A stretch of DNA of 64,000 bases, taken from NCBI RefSeq assembly GCF_000744775.1, contig NZ_JQMP01000003.1, positions 1,442,564 through 1,506,563 on the forward strand. Direction: 5' to 3'. Position 1 is the stretch's first letter. The number at the start of each line of letters is the position of its first letter. Source of the stretch: Thermorudis peleae. Lineage in GTDB: Bacteria; Chloroflexota; Chloroflexia; Thermomicrobiales; Thermomicrobiaceae. Positions 51,815 through 61,782 of the stretch are shown in pieces. The notes under the pieces were generated by a model, which searched no databases, was not told the origin of the DNA, and saw only the letters and a list, made by a program, of their open reading frames with translations. The position numbers and the translations under genes were made by a program.

Positions 51815-54800
51815 ATGACGACGACACTTGATGCACTCTGTGTGCCACGCGATTGGGTTTTTGATCCATCAGTTCATGACACGGTCCATGACATCGACGA
51901 ACTTGATCAGCTTGATCCAGAACGCTTCTTCGCAGAAAACTATGTCACGGAGGGGATGCGGCAACTCCTGAGTGAGGCCTTCAAGCGTCTCGAGGGACAG
52001 ACCGAGAACGCGTCTGGCATCTTCCTGCTCTCGCAGTCCATGGGTGGCGGCAAGACGCACAACCTGCTGGCGCTTGGGCTCCTTGCCAAGTATCCGAAGT
52101 GGCGCGAGCCAGTCATGGGGTCCTTCTACAAACCAGGGCCACTCGGATCGGTCCGGGTCGTTGCCTTCAGCGGACGAAAGACGAATACCCCCTACGGTAT
52201 CTGGGGCGAAATCGCCGAACAACTCAACCGACGGGAGGTGTTTCGCGACTTCTACAGCCCGCTTCGCGCGCCTGGAGTGGAAAACTGGGTAGAACTCTTG
52301 CGAGGTGATCCTGTTCTGATCCTGCTCGATGAATTGCCACCCTATTTCCAGGCTGCGCGGGCAATCCAGGTAGGGCAAACGACCCTTGACCAGCTCACCA
52401 CCGTGGCGCTCGCGAATCTGTTGGTCGCGGTCGCCAGTGGAAAACTCCCAAGGGTCTGCGTCGTCCTGACTGACCTCCGTGCCCAGGCCTACGAAGCCGG
52501 GAGTACGGCGATCTCCGAGGCTCTCCGCAATCTCGAGCTCGAAGCGAATCGCACCGCAACGCGGATCGATCCGGTTCGTTTGAACACGGCAGAGTTGTAC
52601 GCGATTCTCCGGCAGCGCCTCTTCAAACACCTCCCTGGGGAAGCAGAGATCGCCAAGGTTGCTGACGCGTACGCTCAGGCGCTCGAGCAGGCGCGGGTGC
52701 TCGACCTGAGCGCGCTCTCGCCACAGGCAGTACGGAGCGAGTTGCTGTCTTCGTACCCGTTCCATCCCGCGATCCGCGATCTCTTCGCCCGCTTTCGCGA
52801 GAACCCTGGGTTCCAGCAAACACGCGCCCTGATCCGGATGATGCGGATCGTCGTCGCGCAATTGTGGTCGACCGGCGCCGCGCGGCACAAGTTCCTGGTC
52901 GGCGCTCACGATGTCGACCTCAGCCGCTCAGACATGATTAGCGAGATCCGACAGATCAATGGAGCCCTTGAGAACGCCATCGCCCACGACATCGTCGACG
53001 AGCGGGGTGGCGCGGTTGCCCAACAGATCGACGCAGAACTCGGTGGGAGCGGTGCCCGTGATGCGGCGACGTTGATTTTCCTCTCCTCATTGTCGCTGGC
53101 TGTCAATCCAGTCCTCGGGTTAGATCGGTCTGAAATCTTCGGCTATCTGGCCGAACCAGGCCGGGAACTCACGCAGGTGCGTGAGGCGCTGGATCATCTT
53201 CAGCAGTACGCCTGGTATCTCCACACGACAACCGCCGGGAAACTGCTCTTCAAGAATGTCGAGAACCTCAACGCCAAGCTCGAAAGCTATGCGAGCGGGC
53301 TGCGCGACGAGCGCGAACTTGAGCTTCGGGAGCGCCTCCGCGGCATGTTCACGCCGAATCTTCAAACCTGCTATCAGGTTGTCGAGCCGTTACCAGCGCT
53401 CGATCAGGTTCAGCTGAGCCCAGATCGGGTGACGCTCATCATCTTCCGTCCGTTGTCAACGGCGCTGGCCGAGGTTCAACGCTGGTGGGAAAACCAGCAA
53501 TACAAGAACCGGGTCCTCTTCCTCACCGGTACTTCCGCCGGTTATGAGCGCGTGATCGAACGCGCTGCCTATCTCCGGGCTATCCGGCAGATCATGGAGG
53601 AGTTCAAGCAGCAGAATGTCCCGGAGACCGATCCACAGTTCATCGAGGCGCGCAAGATCGCCGAGCGAGAAGAGAGCGCGTTCTACCTCGCCTGCCGCGA
53701 AACGTTCCAAAACCTCTACTACCCCTACCGCACTGGGCTCGTCCCAGTCGACCTCGACCCGCGGTACGTGGCAAATCACTACAATGGAGAACGGCAGATC
53801 ATCGAAGCGCTCAAGGCGGTCGAAAAATTCCGTGAGGATACTGATCCGAACTCCGTCGGGTTCCGGCAGTTACTCGAGAGCCGTCTCTGGCCGGAGGGCC
53901 AGAAGGAAGTGCTCTGGTCGGAGATCAAACGGCGAGCAGCAGCTGACCCAGGCTGGGTGCTCCATCACCCGCGGGCACTCGACCATCTCAAGGATGCGCT
54001 TGTCCAGCGAGACATCTGGCGCGATATCGGCGGCGGGTACATCCAGCGTGGACCATTCCCCAAGCCGAAAACTGCAGTACAGATCCAACGTGTCTCCCGC
54101 GATGACAACTCCGGCGAAGTCACGCTCCGTGTCAAACCGCTGCATGGCGATACGGTCTATTACAGTTTCAATGGCCCACCGACCACCCAGGCCACGAAGC
54201 TCGAGGGCAGTCAGTTGACGACCTGCGCTTTGCGCGTCTGGTTCCTCGCGGTCGACTCGAAGGGAGAACACGAGACTGGTGAGCCCACGTGCTGGACGAA
54301 CGACCTGGAGGTCAAGTATCGCTTCTACCAGCAGGGTGAGCAGCGGATGTGCGAACTTCGCGCGATCCCCGAGGGGGAGATTCGGTACACGCTCGATGGT
54401 TCCAGCCCCGATCGCTATGGAATCCACTATGACGGACCGTTCCCCGTCCCAGCTGATACCTGGGTGATCCTGGCGCAAGCGACGGCCGATGAGCTGAGTT
54501 CGCAGGTACTCCAGATTAACGTTCCTATAGGTCCGAACACACCCTCTGTTGATCGGCACAAGGCAGCGCGTTGGGAGCGTCGTCAGCGGCTGGACGATAC
54601 GGGAGCAACGTATCGCTTCCTCGAGTTGGTCGAGCGACACGGAGCTCGCTTGTGCGGGGTCATGGCAATAGTCGCCCGGGAACAACGCTGGGTCCAGCTC
54701 ACGGCTGACTCTCAGACTGAGTTCACCGCTGCCCAGCTACGGGATGCCCTCGAAATGCTGCGCCAGTACCTCCCGAACGGGCTTATCACCCTCGATGTCG

Positions 54801-54889
54801 AAGCAATCTGGACCGAAACGGGACAACAACTGCTCGATCTTGTGGCCGACCTACGGACCGAACTCAAGCCGGAGGAGGTCAAGCAGTGA
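51815..54889 (+). CDS. DUF499 P-loop ATPase with chitobiase-like C-terminal domains
   Basis: About 1024 residues. The N-terminal ATPase has Walker A MGGGKTH (Met76-His82), Walker B LILLDELPPYF near residue 170, and matches COG1483/DUF499, related in role to the large ATPases of BREX systems. The C-terminal region holds segments with the YTLDGSSPD pattern and DGPFPVPADTW near residues 855-880, the chitobiase/hexosaminidase C-terminal fold, unusual for an intracellular ATPase. I choose ATG 51815, where homology-like sequence begins; the frame is open to 51620 through a low-complexity Ser/Arg stretch. First gene of a four-gene cassette; overlaps the next by 4 bases. ATP-driven remodelling or DNA translocation is inferred. 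Confidence 0.82.
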   Translation: MTTTLDALCVPRDWVFDPSVHDTVHDIDELDQLDPERFFAENYVTEGMRQLLSEAFKRLEGQTENASGIFLLSQSMGGGKTHNLLALGLLAKYPKWREPVMGSFYKPGPLGSVRVVAFSGRKTNTPYGIWGEIAEQLNRREVFRDFYSPLRAPGVENWVELLRGDPVLILLDELPPYFQAARAIQVGQTTLDQLTTVALANLLVAVASGKLPRVCVVLTDLRAQAYEAGSTAISEALRNLELEANRTATRIDPVRLNTAELYAILRQRLFKHLPGEAEIAKVADAYAQALEQARVLDLSALSPQAVRSELLSSYPFHPAIRDLFARFRENPGFQQTRALIRMMRIVVAQLWSTGAARHKFLVGAHDVDLSRSDMISEIRQINGALENAIAHDIVDERGGAVAQQIDAELGGSGARDAATLIFLSSLSLAVNPVLGLDRSEIFGYLAEPGRELTQVREALDHLQQYAWYLHTTTAGKLLFKNVENLNAKLESYASGLRDERELELRERLRGMFTPNLQTCYQVVEPLPALDQVQLSPDRVTLIIFRPLSTALAEVQRWWENQQYKNRVLFLTGTSAGYERVIERAAYLRAIRQIMEEFKQQNVPETDPQFIEARKIAEREESAFYLACRETFQNLYYPYRTGLVPVDLDPRYVANHYNGERQIIEALKAVEKFREDTDPNSVGFRQLLESRLWPEGQKEVLWSEIKRRAAADPGWVLHHPRALDHLKDALVQRDIWRDIGGGYIQRGPFPKPKTAVQIQRVSRDDNSGEVTLRVKPLHGDTVYYSFNGPPTTQATKLEGSQLTTCALRVWFLAVDSKGEHETGEPTCWTNDLEVKYRFYQQGEQRMCELRAIPEGEIRYTLDGSSPDRYGIHYDGPFPVPADTWVILAQATADELSSQVLQINVPIGPNTPSVDRHKAARWERRQRLDDTGATYRFLELVERHGARLCGVMAIVAREQRWVQLTADSQTEFTAAQLRDALEMLRQYLPNGLITLDVEAIWTETGQQLLDLVADLRTELKPEEVKQ

Positions 54890-55506
54890 CGCGCCAGCGA
54901 GCGGTCTACGACTTCGGCTTCGATCCGAGTCATGGTGGCCACCACTTCGAGCTGAACGACGATGGCCAGCTCGTGACCCTCGTCGAATGGTTTGCCTGGA
55001 ACGGCACGGAACCAGGGGACGACGAGAAACTGCTCCCGGCCCCGGAGCCCAAGGTGCACCTGGATCGCTATCGCTGGTTGCGTATTGCTGCGGCTGCGGC
55101 CGACGAGTTCAATGCTCGGCTCCGGCGAGCGAGACTGCGCCCGGCAAACTGGAAGACACGGACGCTCCTCGCACCGCACTTCGGCAAAGAACTCGCCCTC
55201 TTGATGTGGGCGGTCGAAGACCTCGACCCGTCGCTTATCCCCAATGTCATCGCGAACTGGCGTGGCTTCGCCCCGGAAGAACGCTGGTGGCTCTACACGA
55301 CGATCAACGCGACAGCCGGACACCCGGAACATGGGAAAGACCGCGGCTGGCGCAAGGCGATCCGGATCGCACTCGCCGAGAATCCGACCGAGGGGACGCC
55401 GTCCTCGGCCCTCCGCGAGCTGGCACCGTTGCTCGAGGCTCAGGAGCGCCGGCGTCGCCGGGAACAGCGGCGTCCCGAACAACCGCGGCTTCCGCTCGGG
55501 GAATAG
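54886..55506 (+). CDS. DUF3780 protein of the defence cassette
   Basis: 206 residues, N-terminal GFDPSHGGHHFELNDDGQLVTLVEW, central Trp-rich RYRWLRIAAAAADEFNARL and AHEADDL-like helices, C terminus Arg-rich. It matches the small DUF3780 family that sits between DUF499 and DUF1156 genes in other genomes. Its activity is unknown; a structural or regulatory subunit is likely. GTG 54886 overlaps the DUF499 stop (GTGA). Confidence 0.7.
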   Translation: MTRQRAVYDFGFDPSHGGHHFELNDDGQLVTLVEWFAWNGTEPGDDEKLLPAPEPKVHLDRYRWLRIAAAAADEFNARLRRARLRPANWKTRTLLAPHFGKELALLMWAVEDLDPSLIPNVIANWRGFAPEERWWLYTTINATAGHPEHGKDRGWRKAIRIALAENPTEGTPSSALRELAPLLEAQERRRRREQRRPEQPRLPLGE

Positions 55507-55527
55507 CAAAGGAGAGGGGAGGGGACG

Positions 55528-58467
55528 ATGCAGGCAGGGGATGCCCCAAGATACGTCGCGCAACTGGCAATGGGCGCAGCACGAGCGAGGAGCGATGCGC
55601 CTGCCTTCATCGAGGTGCAGTTCCCGGTCAGCAAGCTGTCCAAGGAATGCTATAAGGAGCGCAAGGCCGGATCCGGGCAGACTCTCTCGCCGCTCGGCAA
55701 GTGGTGGGGGCGCAAGCCGCTCGTCCTGGTGCGGGCCATCCTCCTTGGGCTCCTCATGCCGGCCACTGACGACCCGGTAGCTGACCGCGAGGTGTTCCTC
55801 GCCGCGATGACCATGGACGACGATGGGATGCTCCGCCGGTTCACCGGGCAGGTTAGCCCCGCCGACCTCTATCCGTTCTGCACTCCCCGCGAGCGTAGCG
55901 AGTACTTCGTGACCGAAAACGGCAAGCCCGCCTGGCGTCCAGGCCTTTCGGCGGCCGACCGGGAGCACCTCAAGCGACGGGCTTTCCTCCGCATGGGCTA
56001 CGACAACCGCCTGCGCTTCTGCCTCCGGCCAGAGGAGATCGCTGGGCCGAGCGACGCGGCCTGGGAGCGGATCAATGCGCACCTCGGCACGAACGCCCGG
56101 AACCTCCCCGAACTCGTCCGCCAGCTGGGCGAGCGACGCTTCGGGCAGGTGCCCCGGGTGGGGGACGCCTTCTGCGGCGGCGGGAGCATCCCGTTCGAGG
56201 CCGCCCGGCTCGGCTGCGAGGTCTACGCCTCGGACTTGAACCCGGTCGCCGTGCTGCTCACCTGGGGGGCGCTGGCGCTCACCGGCGGCGGGCCGGACGT
56301 CGTCCAGCGCGTCTCAGCGGCCCAGCGGCGCGTCTTCGAGGACGTGCGGCGCCAGGTCGAGGCGTGGGGGATCGAGCGCAACGAAGAAGGCTGGATCGCC
56401 GATGCCTACCTGTACTGCCACGAAGTGCGCGATCCCCTGACTGGCTGGTGGGTACCACTCGCGCCGACCTGGGTGATCTCGAAGAAGAAGCGCGTGGTCG
56501 CGAAGCTCGTGCCTGACCCCACAACCAAGCGGTTCACGATCGAGATCCACGAGGGGGTGAGCGAGGCCGCACTCCGGCAAGCCGAGGAGGACGGGACCTG
56601 GGCCAACGGCGTCCGCTGCCCGGTCGACCGCGACGGCACCTGGCTGCCGCCAGCCCAGCGGCAGGTGACCAGCGCCGAGCAGCTCCGCGGACGGACGGGC
56701 CTGCGGCGCTGGGAGAACGAGGATCTCGTGCCCCGGCCGGACGACGTCTTCCAGGAGCGGCTCTACTGCATCCGCTGGGTCGATCCCACGACGGGCGAGC
56801 GCCACTACCGGGCGCCGACGGCAGCCGACCTCGCACGCGAGCGACAGGTGCTGGCGTTGCTGCAGGAGCGCTTCGCTGCCTGGCAGGCGCAGGGCTACCT
56901 GCCGAGCCAGCGGATCGAATCGGGCGACAAGACCGAAGAGCCAATTCGTACGCGCGGCTGGACGCACTGGCACCACCTGTTCAACCCGCGGCAGCTTTTG
57001 CTCCACGGCCTGCTGGCCGAGCGGGCGGCCAAGGAGTTCGGCGTGGAGGCCGCCGCGCTGCTCCTCATGCTCGGCCGGGTAGCGAACTGGAACAGCCGGC
57101 TGAGCGTGTGGGATAGGAGTCGCGAGACGATTCAACAAACTTTTCTTAACCAGGCGCTCAACACCCTGGTCGACTATGCCTGTCGCTCAGTCAGTGGGCT
57201 CGAGACCACCTTCTGCGCCGAACTCGCTGCTGCGCCGGTCGCTGGCCCCTACCACCTGCAGCCAGCCGATGCACGCAACGTGGACAGGGAGGCCGACATC
57301 TGGATCACCGACCCCGGATACGGCGACAACGTCAACTACCACGAGCTCTCCGAGTTCTTCCTGGCCTGGTACGAGAAGCGGCTGCCCGTGCTCTTTCCGG
57401 GCTGGTACGCCGATAGCAAGCGGGCGCTCGCGGTCAAGGGCGAGGGGGAAACGTTCCGCCTGGCGCTGGCCGAGTGCTACCAGAACCTGGCCCGTCGCAT
57501 GCCGGACGACGGCTACCAGGTCGTCCTGTTCGTCCACCAGGATCCGGAGATGTGGGTCGATTTGACCCTCGTCCTCTGGGCGGCCGGGCTTCGGGTCACG
57601 GCAGCCTGGACGGTGCTCACCGAGACGTCAAGCGGGATCCGTGCCGGGAACTACGTACAGGGGACGGTCGTCCTCGTCCTGCGCAAGCGTCAGGGCGACC
57701 GCCGTGGCGAACTCGTCGACCTTTATCCAGAGATCCGGGCTGAGGTGGAGCGGCAACTCGAGACGATGCTCGCGCTCGACCCGAAGGACGACCCCAACTT
57801 CGGCGACGCAGACTACCAGCTGGCGGCCTATGCGGCTGCGCTGCGTGTCCTGACAAGCTACAGCGCGATCGGTGATATCGACGTCGAGCGCGAACTCCGC
57901 CGCCCACGGCCGAAGGGCGAGCGCACTCCCATCGGCCAGGTCATTGAGCAGGCCGTGCGGATCGCGACCGACTACCTGGTGCCGGAGGGGCTGGAGCGCG
58001 CGGTCTGGCGGCAACTTGGGCCGGAGGAGCGGCTCTACCTCAAGGGGATTGAAGTCGAAGCCCACGAGGAGACGCGCGAGGGAGTCTACCAGGAATTTGC
58101 ACGTACCTATGGCGCACGCGACTACCGCATGCTCCTGGCCAGCCGCGCGGCCAACCGCACGCGGCTCAAGACGCCCTCGGAGTTCGGTGCGCGTGACCTG
58201 CGTCCACTCGGGCAAGAAGGGTTCGGGGGCACGCTCCTCCGTCACGTCCTGTTCGCGATCTACCGTGCAGCGAGTGACCCCGAGGGTGACCCGCGCCCAG
58301 CGCGCCAGTACCTCCGGCAGGAACTTGCTGACTATTGGGGCGCGCGACAGACCGTGCTCGCGCTGCTACGGTATCTGAGTACCAAACCGGCCGGCTTGCC
58401 ACACTGGCAGTCCGATGTGCACGCCGCGCAACGAGTGAAGGCTGTGGTGGAAGCGGATACCCTCTAA
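55528..58467 (+). CDS. DUF1156 adenine-specific DNA methylase with variant DPGY motif
   Basis: 979 residues. The N-terminal DUF1156 block (FIEVQFPVSKLSKECYKER, SPLGKWWGRKPL) is followed by SAM-binding motif I GDAFCGGGSIPFEAARLG (residues 212-229) and YASDLNPVA. The catalytic motif, DPPY in most N6-adenine methylases, reads Asp595-Pro-Gly-Tyr598, then GDNVNYHELSEFFLAW. The central insertion replaces the Zn ribbon of COG1743 with few Cys. Motif order (I before IV) and size match COG1743. GGGGAGGGG precedes the ATG. It would modify host DNA, or bind it, as part of the cassette. Confidence 0.88.
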   Translation: MQAGDAPRYVAQLAMGAARARSDAPAFIEVQFPVSKLSKECYKERKAGSGQTLSPLGKWWGRKPLVLVRAILLGLLMPATDDPVADREVFLAAMTMDDDGMLRRFTGQVSPADLYPFCTPRERSEYFVTENGKPAWRPGLSAADREHLKRRAFLRMGYDNRLRFCLRPEEIAGPSDAAWERINAHLGTNARNLPELVRQLGERRFGQVPRVGDAFCGGGSIPFEAARLGCEVYASDLNPVAVLLTWGALALTGGGPDVVQRVSAAQRRVFEDVRRQVEAWGIERNEEGWIADAYLYCHEVRDPLTGWWVPLAPTWVISKKKRVVAKLVPDPTTKRFTIEIHEGVSEAALRQAEEDGTWANGVRCPVDRDGTWLPPAQRQVTSAEQLRGRTGLRRWENEDLVPRPDDVFQERLYCIRWVDPTTGERHYRAPTAADLARERQVLALLQERFAAWQAQGYLPSQRIESGDKTEEPIRTRGWTHWHHLFNPRQLLLHGLLAERAAKEFGVEAAALLLMLGRVANWNSRLSVWDRSRETIQQTFLNQALNTLVDYACRSVSGLETTFCAELAAAPVAGPYHLQPADARNVDREADIWITDPGYGDNVNYHELSEFFLAWYEKRLPVLFPGWYADSKRALAVKGEGETFRLALAECYQNLARRMPDDGYQVVLFVHQDPEMWVDLTLVLWAAGLRVTAAWTVLTETSSGIRAGNYVQGTVVLVLRKRQGDRRGELVDLYPEIRAEVERQLETMLALDPKDDPNFGDADYQLAAYAAALRVLTSYSAIGDIDVERELRRPRPKGERTPIGQVIEQAVRIATDYLVPEGLERAVWRQLGPEERLYLKGIEVEAHEETREGVYQEFARTYGARDYRMLLASRAANRTRLKTPSEFGARDLRPLGQEGFGGTLLRHVLFAIYRAASDPEGDPRPARQYLRQELADYWGARQTVLALLRYLSTKPAGLPHWQSDVHAAQRVKAVVEADTL

Positions 58468-58479
58468 CGGAGGTTGCAG

Positions 58480-61182
58480 GTGCTGCTGCGCTATTCCTCT
58501 CGCCTGGCACCGCTGCGCGCCTTTCTCACCGAGGCGCTGGAAGGTGCACTGGCATACGATCGGATCGCCGGTTTCTTCAGCTCCTCGATCCTCGAGGTAG
58601 CCGGGGAGCCACTGGAGCGGATGGCACCTGGTGCGCAGGTGCGTGTCATCGCCAACTCCGCCCTGCAGCCGCTCGATGTGGAGACGGCGCGGGCGGCGAA
58701 GGCCGCGATGTACGCCGAGTGGTGTCAGACACTCCCGGAGTACCTTCCACCCCGGTTGAAGGAGCGGCTGCGTCGCCTCTACACGTTCCTTGCAAGTGGC
58801 CAACTCCAGGTACGTGTCTTACCCGATGCATATTTCGGCCTCATCCATGGAAAGGCCGGCGTGATCACGCGAGCCGATGGCTCACGGATTGCATTTCTGG
58901 GAAGCGTCAACGAGTCACGGGAAGCATGGGAAGTTAACTACGAACTCCTCTGGGCTGATGATTCGGAAGACGGCGTCCGTTGGACAAGCGAGGAGTTCGA
59001 AGCGCTCTGGTACCACTCTGGCGCCATCAATCTGGCCGATGCGGTGGTACGGGATATCGAGCGGCTCTCGCGTCGGATCGTCGTGCCAAGTATCGCCGAG
59101 TGGCGTGAGACGTACCAGGCGGAGCCGGCCGCTGCGGCAGTGGAGCTTCCAGTAGCCCGGCAGGGAACGGGCTTGTGGGCCCACCAGAAATCCTTTGTCA
59201 AGCTCGCGTTTGACCTGCACCGCCATCGTGGTGCTCGACTCATCCTTGCAGACGAGGTCGGCCTGGGTAAGACGGTCCAACTCGGGCTCGCTGCGAAGTT
59301 AATGGTGCTGTGGGGTGGCGGGAATGTCCTCGTGCTTGTCCCAAAACCGTTGGTCGGGCAGTGGCAGGACGAGCTGTGGGATTTGCTCGCGTTGCCCTCG
59401 GCGGTATGGACAGGCCGCACCTGGATTGATGAGAACGGCGTTGAGTATCCCGCGAACGGGGTGGACGGGCTGCAGCATTGCCCGCGGAAGGTGGGAATCG
59501 TCTCGGCCGGACTCATCACGCAGTCTGACGAAGCAGCTGAGGTGTTGGCTAACCTTCACTACGAGTGTGTGATCGTCGACGAAGCACACCGGGCGGGACG
59601 CCGCAACCGCGGTGCATCGCACCGGAACGAGAAGGCCGATCCGAACAACTTACTTCGCTTCCTCCAACGTGTGGCCGAGCGGACGCGCAGTCTGCTCCTC
59701 GCGACGGCGACACCAGTGCAACTGGATCCGATCGAAGCGTGGGATCTACTGGAGGCGCTCAATCGCGGCAATGAGACTGTCCTTGGAAGCCGGTACAGTC
59801 GATGGCTAACCCGCCCGCGCGAGGGGCTGAACTACGTGCTCAACTGGGCGAAACCACCGGAGAATCTACGAGAACTGTGGGAGTGGGTTCGTGACCCACT
59901 GCCACCGGCAAGCGAGGCACCAGCATTCGAGATTCTTCGCCGGTCGCTCAATATGAACGAGACTGAGAGTTGGGCACCACCCGAGGCGTTCGATCGCCTC
60001 TCCCAACCAGCACGGCGGCATTTGGAATGGATCAGCCGCGAGTTCTTCCAAAACTACAATCCTTTTCTCCGGCATATTGTCCGACGGACACGTGAGTATT
60101 TGGAGCAGACCATCGACCCAGAAACGGGGGAGCCATATCTCACGCCGGTACGGGTACGCTTATTCGGTGAAGGCGAGCATGATGCGCTCTTGCTCCCACC
60201 GCTTCTCCAAGATGCCTACAACACTGCTGAAGAATTTTGTCAAGAAGTGGCATCGCGTCCTGGGTTCAATTCGGGCTTTCTCAAAACACTTCTCCTGCGC
60301 CGCGTCGGGAGCACGATTGAGGCGGGACGGCTGACAGCACAGCGCCTGCTTGAAGGGAGGGAGCAATCGGAAGAGGACGAGGAAGATGAACGCCCATCGT
60401 CCCTTCACCCGCTCACGCAGCGAGAACGGGAGCTGCTCGAACGATTTCTCCAGTTGCTCGAAGCGGCGCGAGCAGCAGATCCCAAATTGCAAGCGGTCAC
60501 GGACATTCTCTGCCACGGTGTAGACGATACCGAACCTTGGCGCCAGTATGGCTGCATCGTTTTCAGCCAGTATTACGACTCAGCCCATTGGATTGCTCAG
60601 CACCTCTCCCAGTATCTCCCTGAAGAAGAGATTGGCCTCTACGCTGGAGCAAACAAGTCGAAGCTTTTTCAAGGGGGGAATGCGACACACGTTGGCCGGG
60701 ATGTGCTGAAGGAGCGTGTGCAACGAGGTGAATTGCGTATTCTCGTCGGGACCGATGCTGCTTCCGAGGGACTTAACCTGCAGCGTCTTGGCGCCCTCAT
60801 TAACGTTGACCTCCCGTGGAATCCGACGCGGCTTGAACAGCGCAAGGGACGCATTCAACGCATCGGGCAACCACGGCCAATAGTATTCATCTATAACCTG
60901 CGTTACCAGGGATCGGTCGAAGATCGGGTGCATCGTCTGTTATCAGCACGGCTCCAAGCAATTCATGCTCTCTTCGGACAACTTCCCGATACGCTCGAAG
61001 ACGTGTGGATTGCGCTCGCTCTACGCCAAGAAGAACGGGCCCGACAAATCATCGATGCAACCCCTTTGCAGCACCCCTTCGAACTACGCTATCACCGGGT
61101 TACCCCAGTGGACTGGGAGTCGTGCGCTGCCGTACTGGAAAAGACAAGTCAGCTGGAGTTTCTGCGGCAAGGATGGAAGTAA
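58480..61182 (+). CDS. PLD-like/SNF2 helicase of the defence cassette
   Basis: About 900 residues. The N-terminal phospholipase-D-like domain carries His123-Gly-Lys125 and GSVNES (141-146), one HKD half-site, which suggests nuclease activity as a dimer. The SNF2-type helicase follows: DEVGLGKT (258-265), DEAH (367-370), LLATATP, then the second RecA lobe with VFSQYYDSA, GTDAASEGLNLQ and QRKGRIQRIGQ (787-797). GTG 58480 has GGAGG 6 bases upstream; TTG 58474 overlaps that site. Twelve bases after the methylase stop. Likely the effector or DNA-translocating component. Confidence 0.88.
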   Translation: MLLRYSSRLAPLRAFLTEALEGALAYDRIAGFFSSSILEVAGEPLERMAPGAQVRVIANSALQPLDVETARAAKAAMYAEWCQTLPEYLPPRLKERLRRLYTFLASGQLQVRVLPDAYFGLIHGKAGVITRADGSRIAFLGSVNESREAWEVNYELLWADDSEDGVRWTSEEFEALWYHSGAINLADAVVRDIERLSRRIVVPSIAEWRETYQAEPAAAAVELPVARQGTGLWAHQKSFVKLAFDLHRHRGARLILADEVGLGKTVQLGLAAKLMVLWGGGNVLVLVPKPLVGQWQDELWDLLALPSAVWTGRTWIDENGVEYPANGVDGLQHCPRKVGIVSAGLITQSDEAAEVLANLHYECVIVDEAHRAGRRNRGASHRNEKADPNNLLRFLQRVAERTRSLLLATATPVQLDPIEAWDLLEALNRGNETVLGSRYSRWLTRPREGLNYVLNWAKPPENLRELWEWVRDPLPPASEAPAFEILRRSLNMNETESWAPPEAFDRLSQPARRHLEWISREFFQNYNPFLRHIVRRTREYLEQTIDPETGEPYLTPVRVRLFGEGEHDALLLPPLLQDAYNTAEEFCQEVASRPGFNSGFLKTLLLRRVGSTIEAGRLTAQRLLEGREQSEEDEEDERPSSLHPLTQRERELLERFLQLLEAARAADPKLQAVTDILCHGVDDTEPWRQYGCIVFSQYYDSAHWIAQHLSQYLPEEEIGLYAGANKSKLFQGGNATHVGRDVLKERVQRGELRILVGTDAASEGLNLQRLGALINVDLPWNPTRLEQRKGRIQRIGQPRPIVFIYNLRYQGSVEDRVHRLLSARLQAIHALFGQLPDTLEDVWIALALRQEERARQIIDATPLQHPFELRYHRVTPVDWESCAAVLEKTSQLEFLRQGWK

Positions 61183-61272
61183 AGATAACATGGCGGTGTC
61201 CTGTTGATAGCACGCTAACAAAGGAGGCGGCATTTTCTGGTCAAAGAGTTCCCCTGCGTGAGGTCTCCTCTC

Positions 61273-61413
61273 GTGGTCGAGCATCTGCCGGTCAGCGAAC
61301 TACCTGCGACATGGGAGTGTCTAGCGCAAGCACGCAACACGGCAAAGGTAATCGCCGTTATCCTCGATCAGTTGCGCATGGCGAGCACCACGCGTAAGCA
61401 CTGGTATCTATAA
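61273..61413 (+). pseudogene. Antitoxin-like remnant
   Basis: In-frame translation from GTG 61273 reads VVEHLPVSELPATWECLAQA and continues to TAA at 61411. The beginning resembles the N terminus of small antitoxin-type proteins (a PVSELP strand and a TW helix), but the C-terminal strands are disrupted and no proper start or toxin gene is present. Low confidence. Confidence 0.25.
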
Positions 61414-61414
61414 G

Positions 61415-61531
61415 GAAACCCTTGACGGATTCCCCCGCTTTCGTGCCTCGCTAAACGCAAGAGACCAGGCTGTCTACCGCGCGATTCTGCATGGAGATCA
61501 CGTCGGTGCACCGTCATCAACATCTCGTTAG
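61415..61531 (+). pseudogene. Decayed coding fragment of unknown family
   Basis: Frame without a start codon that reads ETLDGFPRFRASLNARDQAV and YRAILHGDHVGAPS before a TAG at 61529. The residue pattern and codon use look coding; further fragments of similar character continue to about 61720. Probably the ruin of a gene beside the defence cassette. Confidence 0.3.
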
Positions 61532-61782
61532 CGCAAGCCACGCGCGTTTGATCAGCGTGTCGCACGCTCGATCTGCCAATAGCTCTCACTGAACTCGAAC
61601 CGGAATTGGTGGATCGATGGACAAGCAGTCGGGAACAGGTTAGCACCCGTGCCCTACCCTCTGAAGCGGCAGTAGCATTAACCGGTTGGAGGACACGTAC
61701 AGCTGAGTGCAACCAAATCGATGGGAGTTGAGCTTCGTCCCGCTATCCCCGATACTTACTCGTGACGACAAAGGGGGAACAC

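Noticed and set aside
56314..57138. 274-residue minus-strand frame inside the DUF1156 gene
   Set aside because: Antisense of a motif-bearing methylase in GC-rich DNA; no ribosome site.
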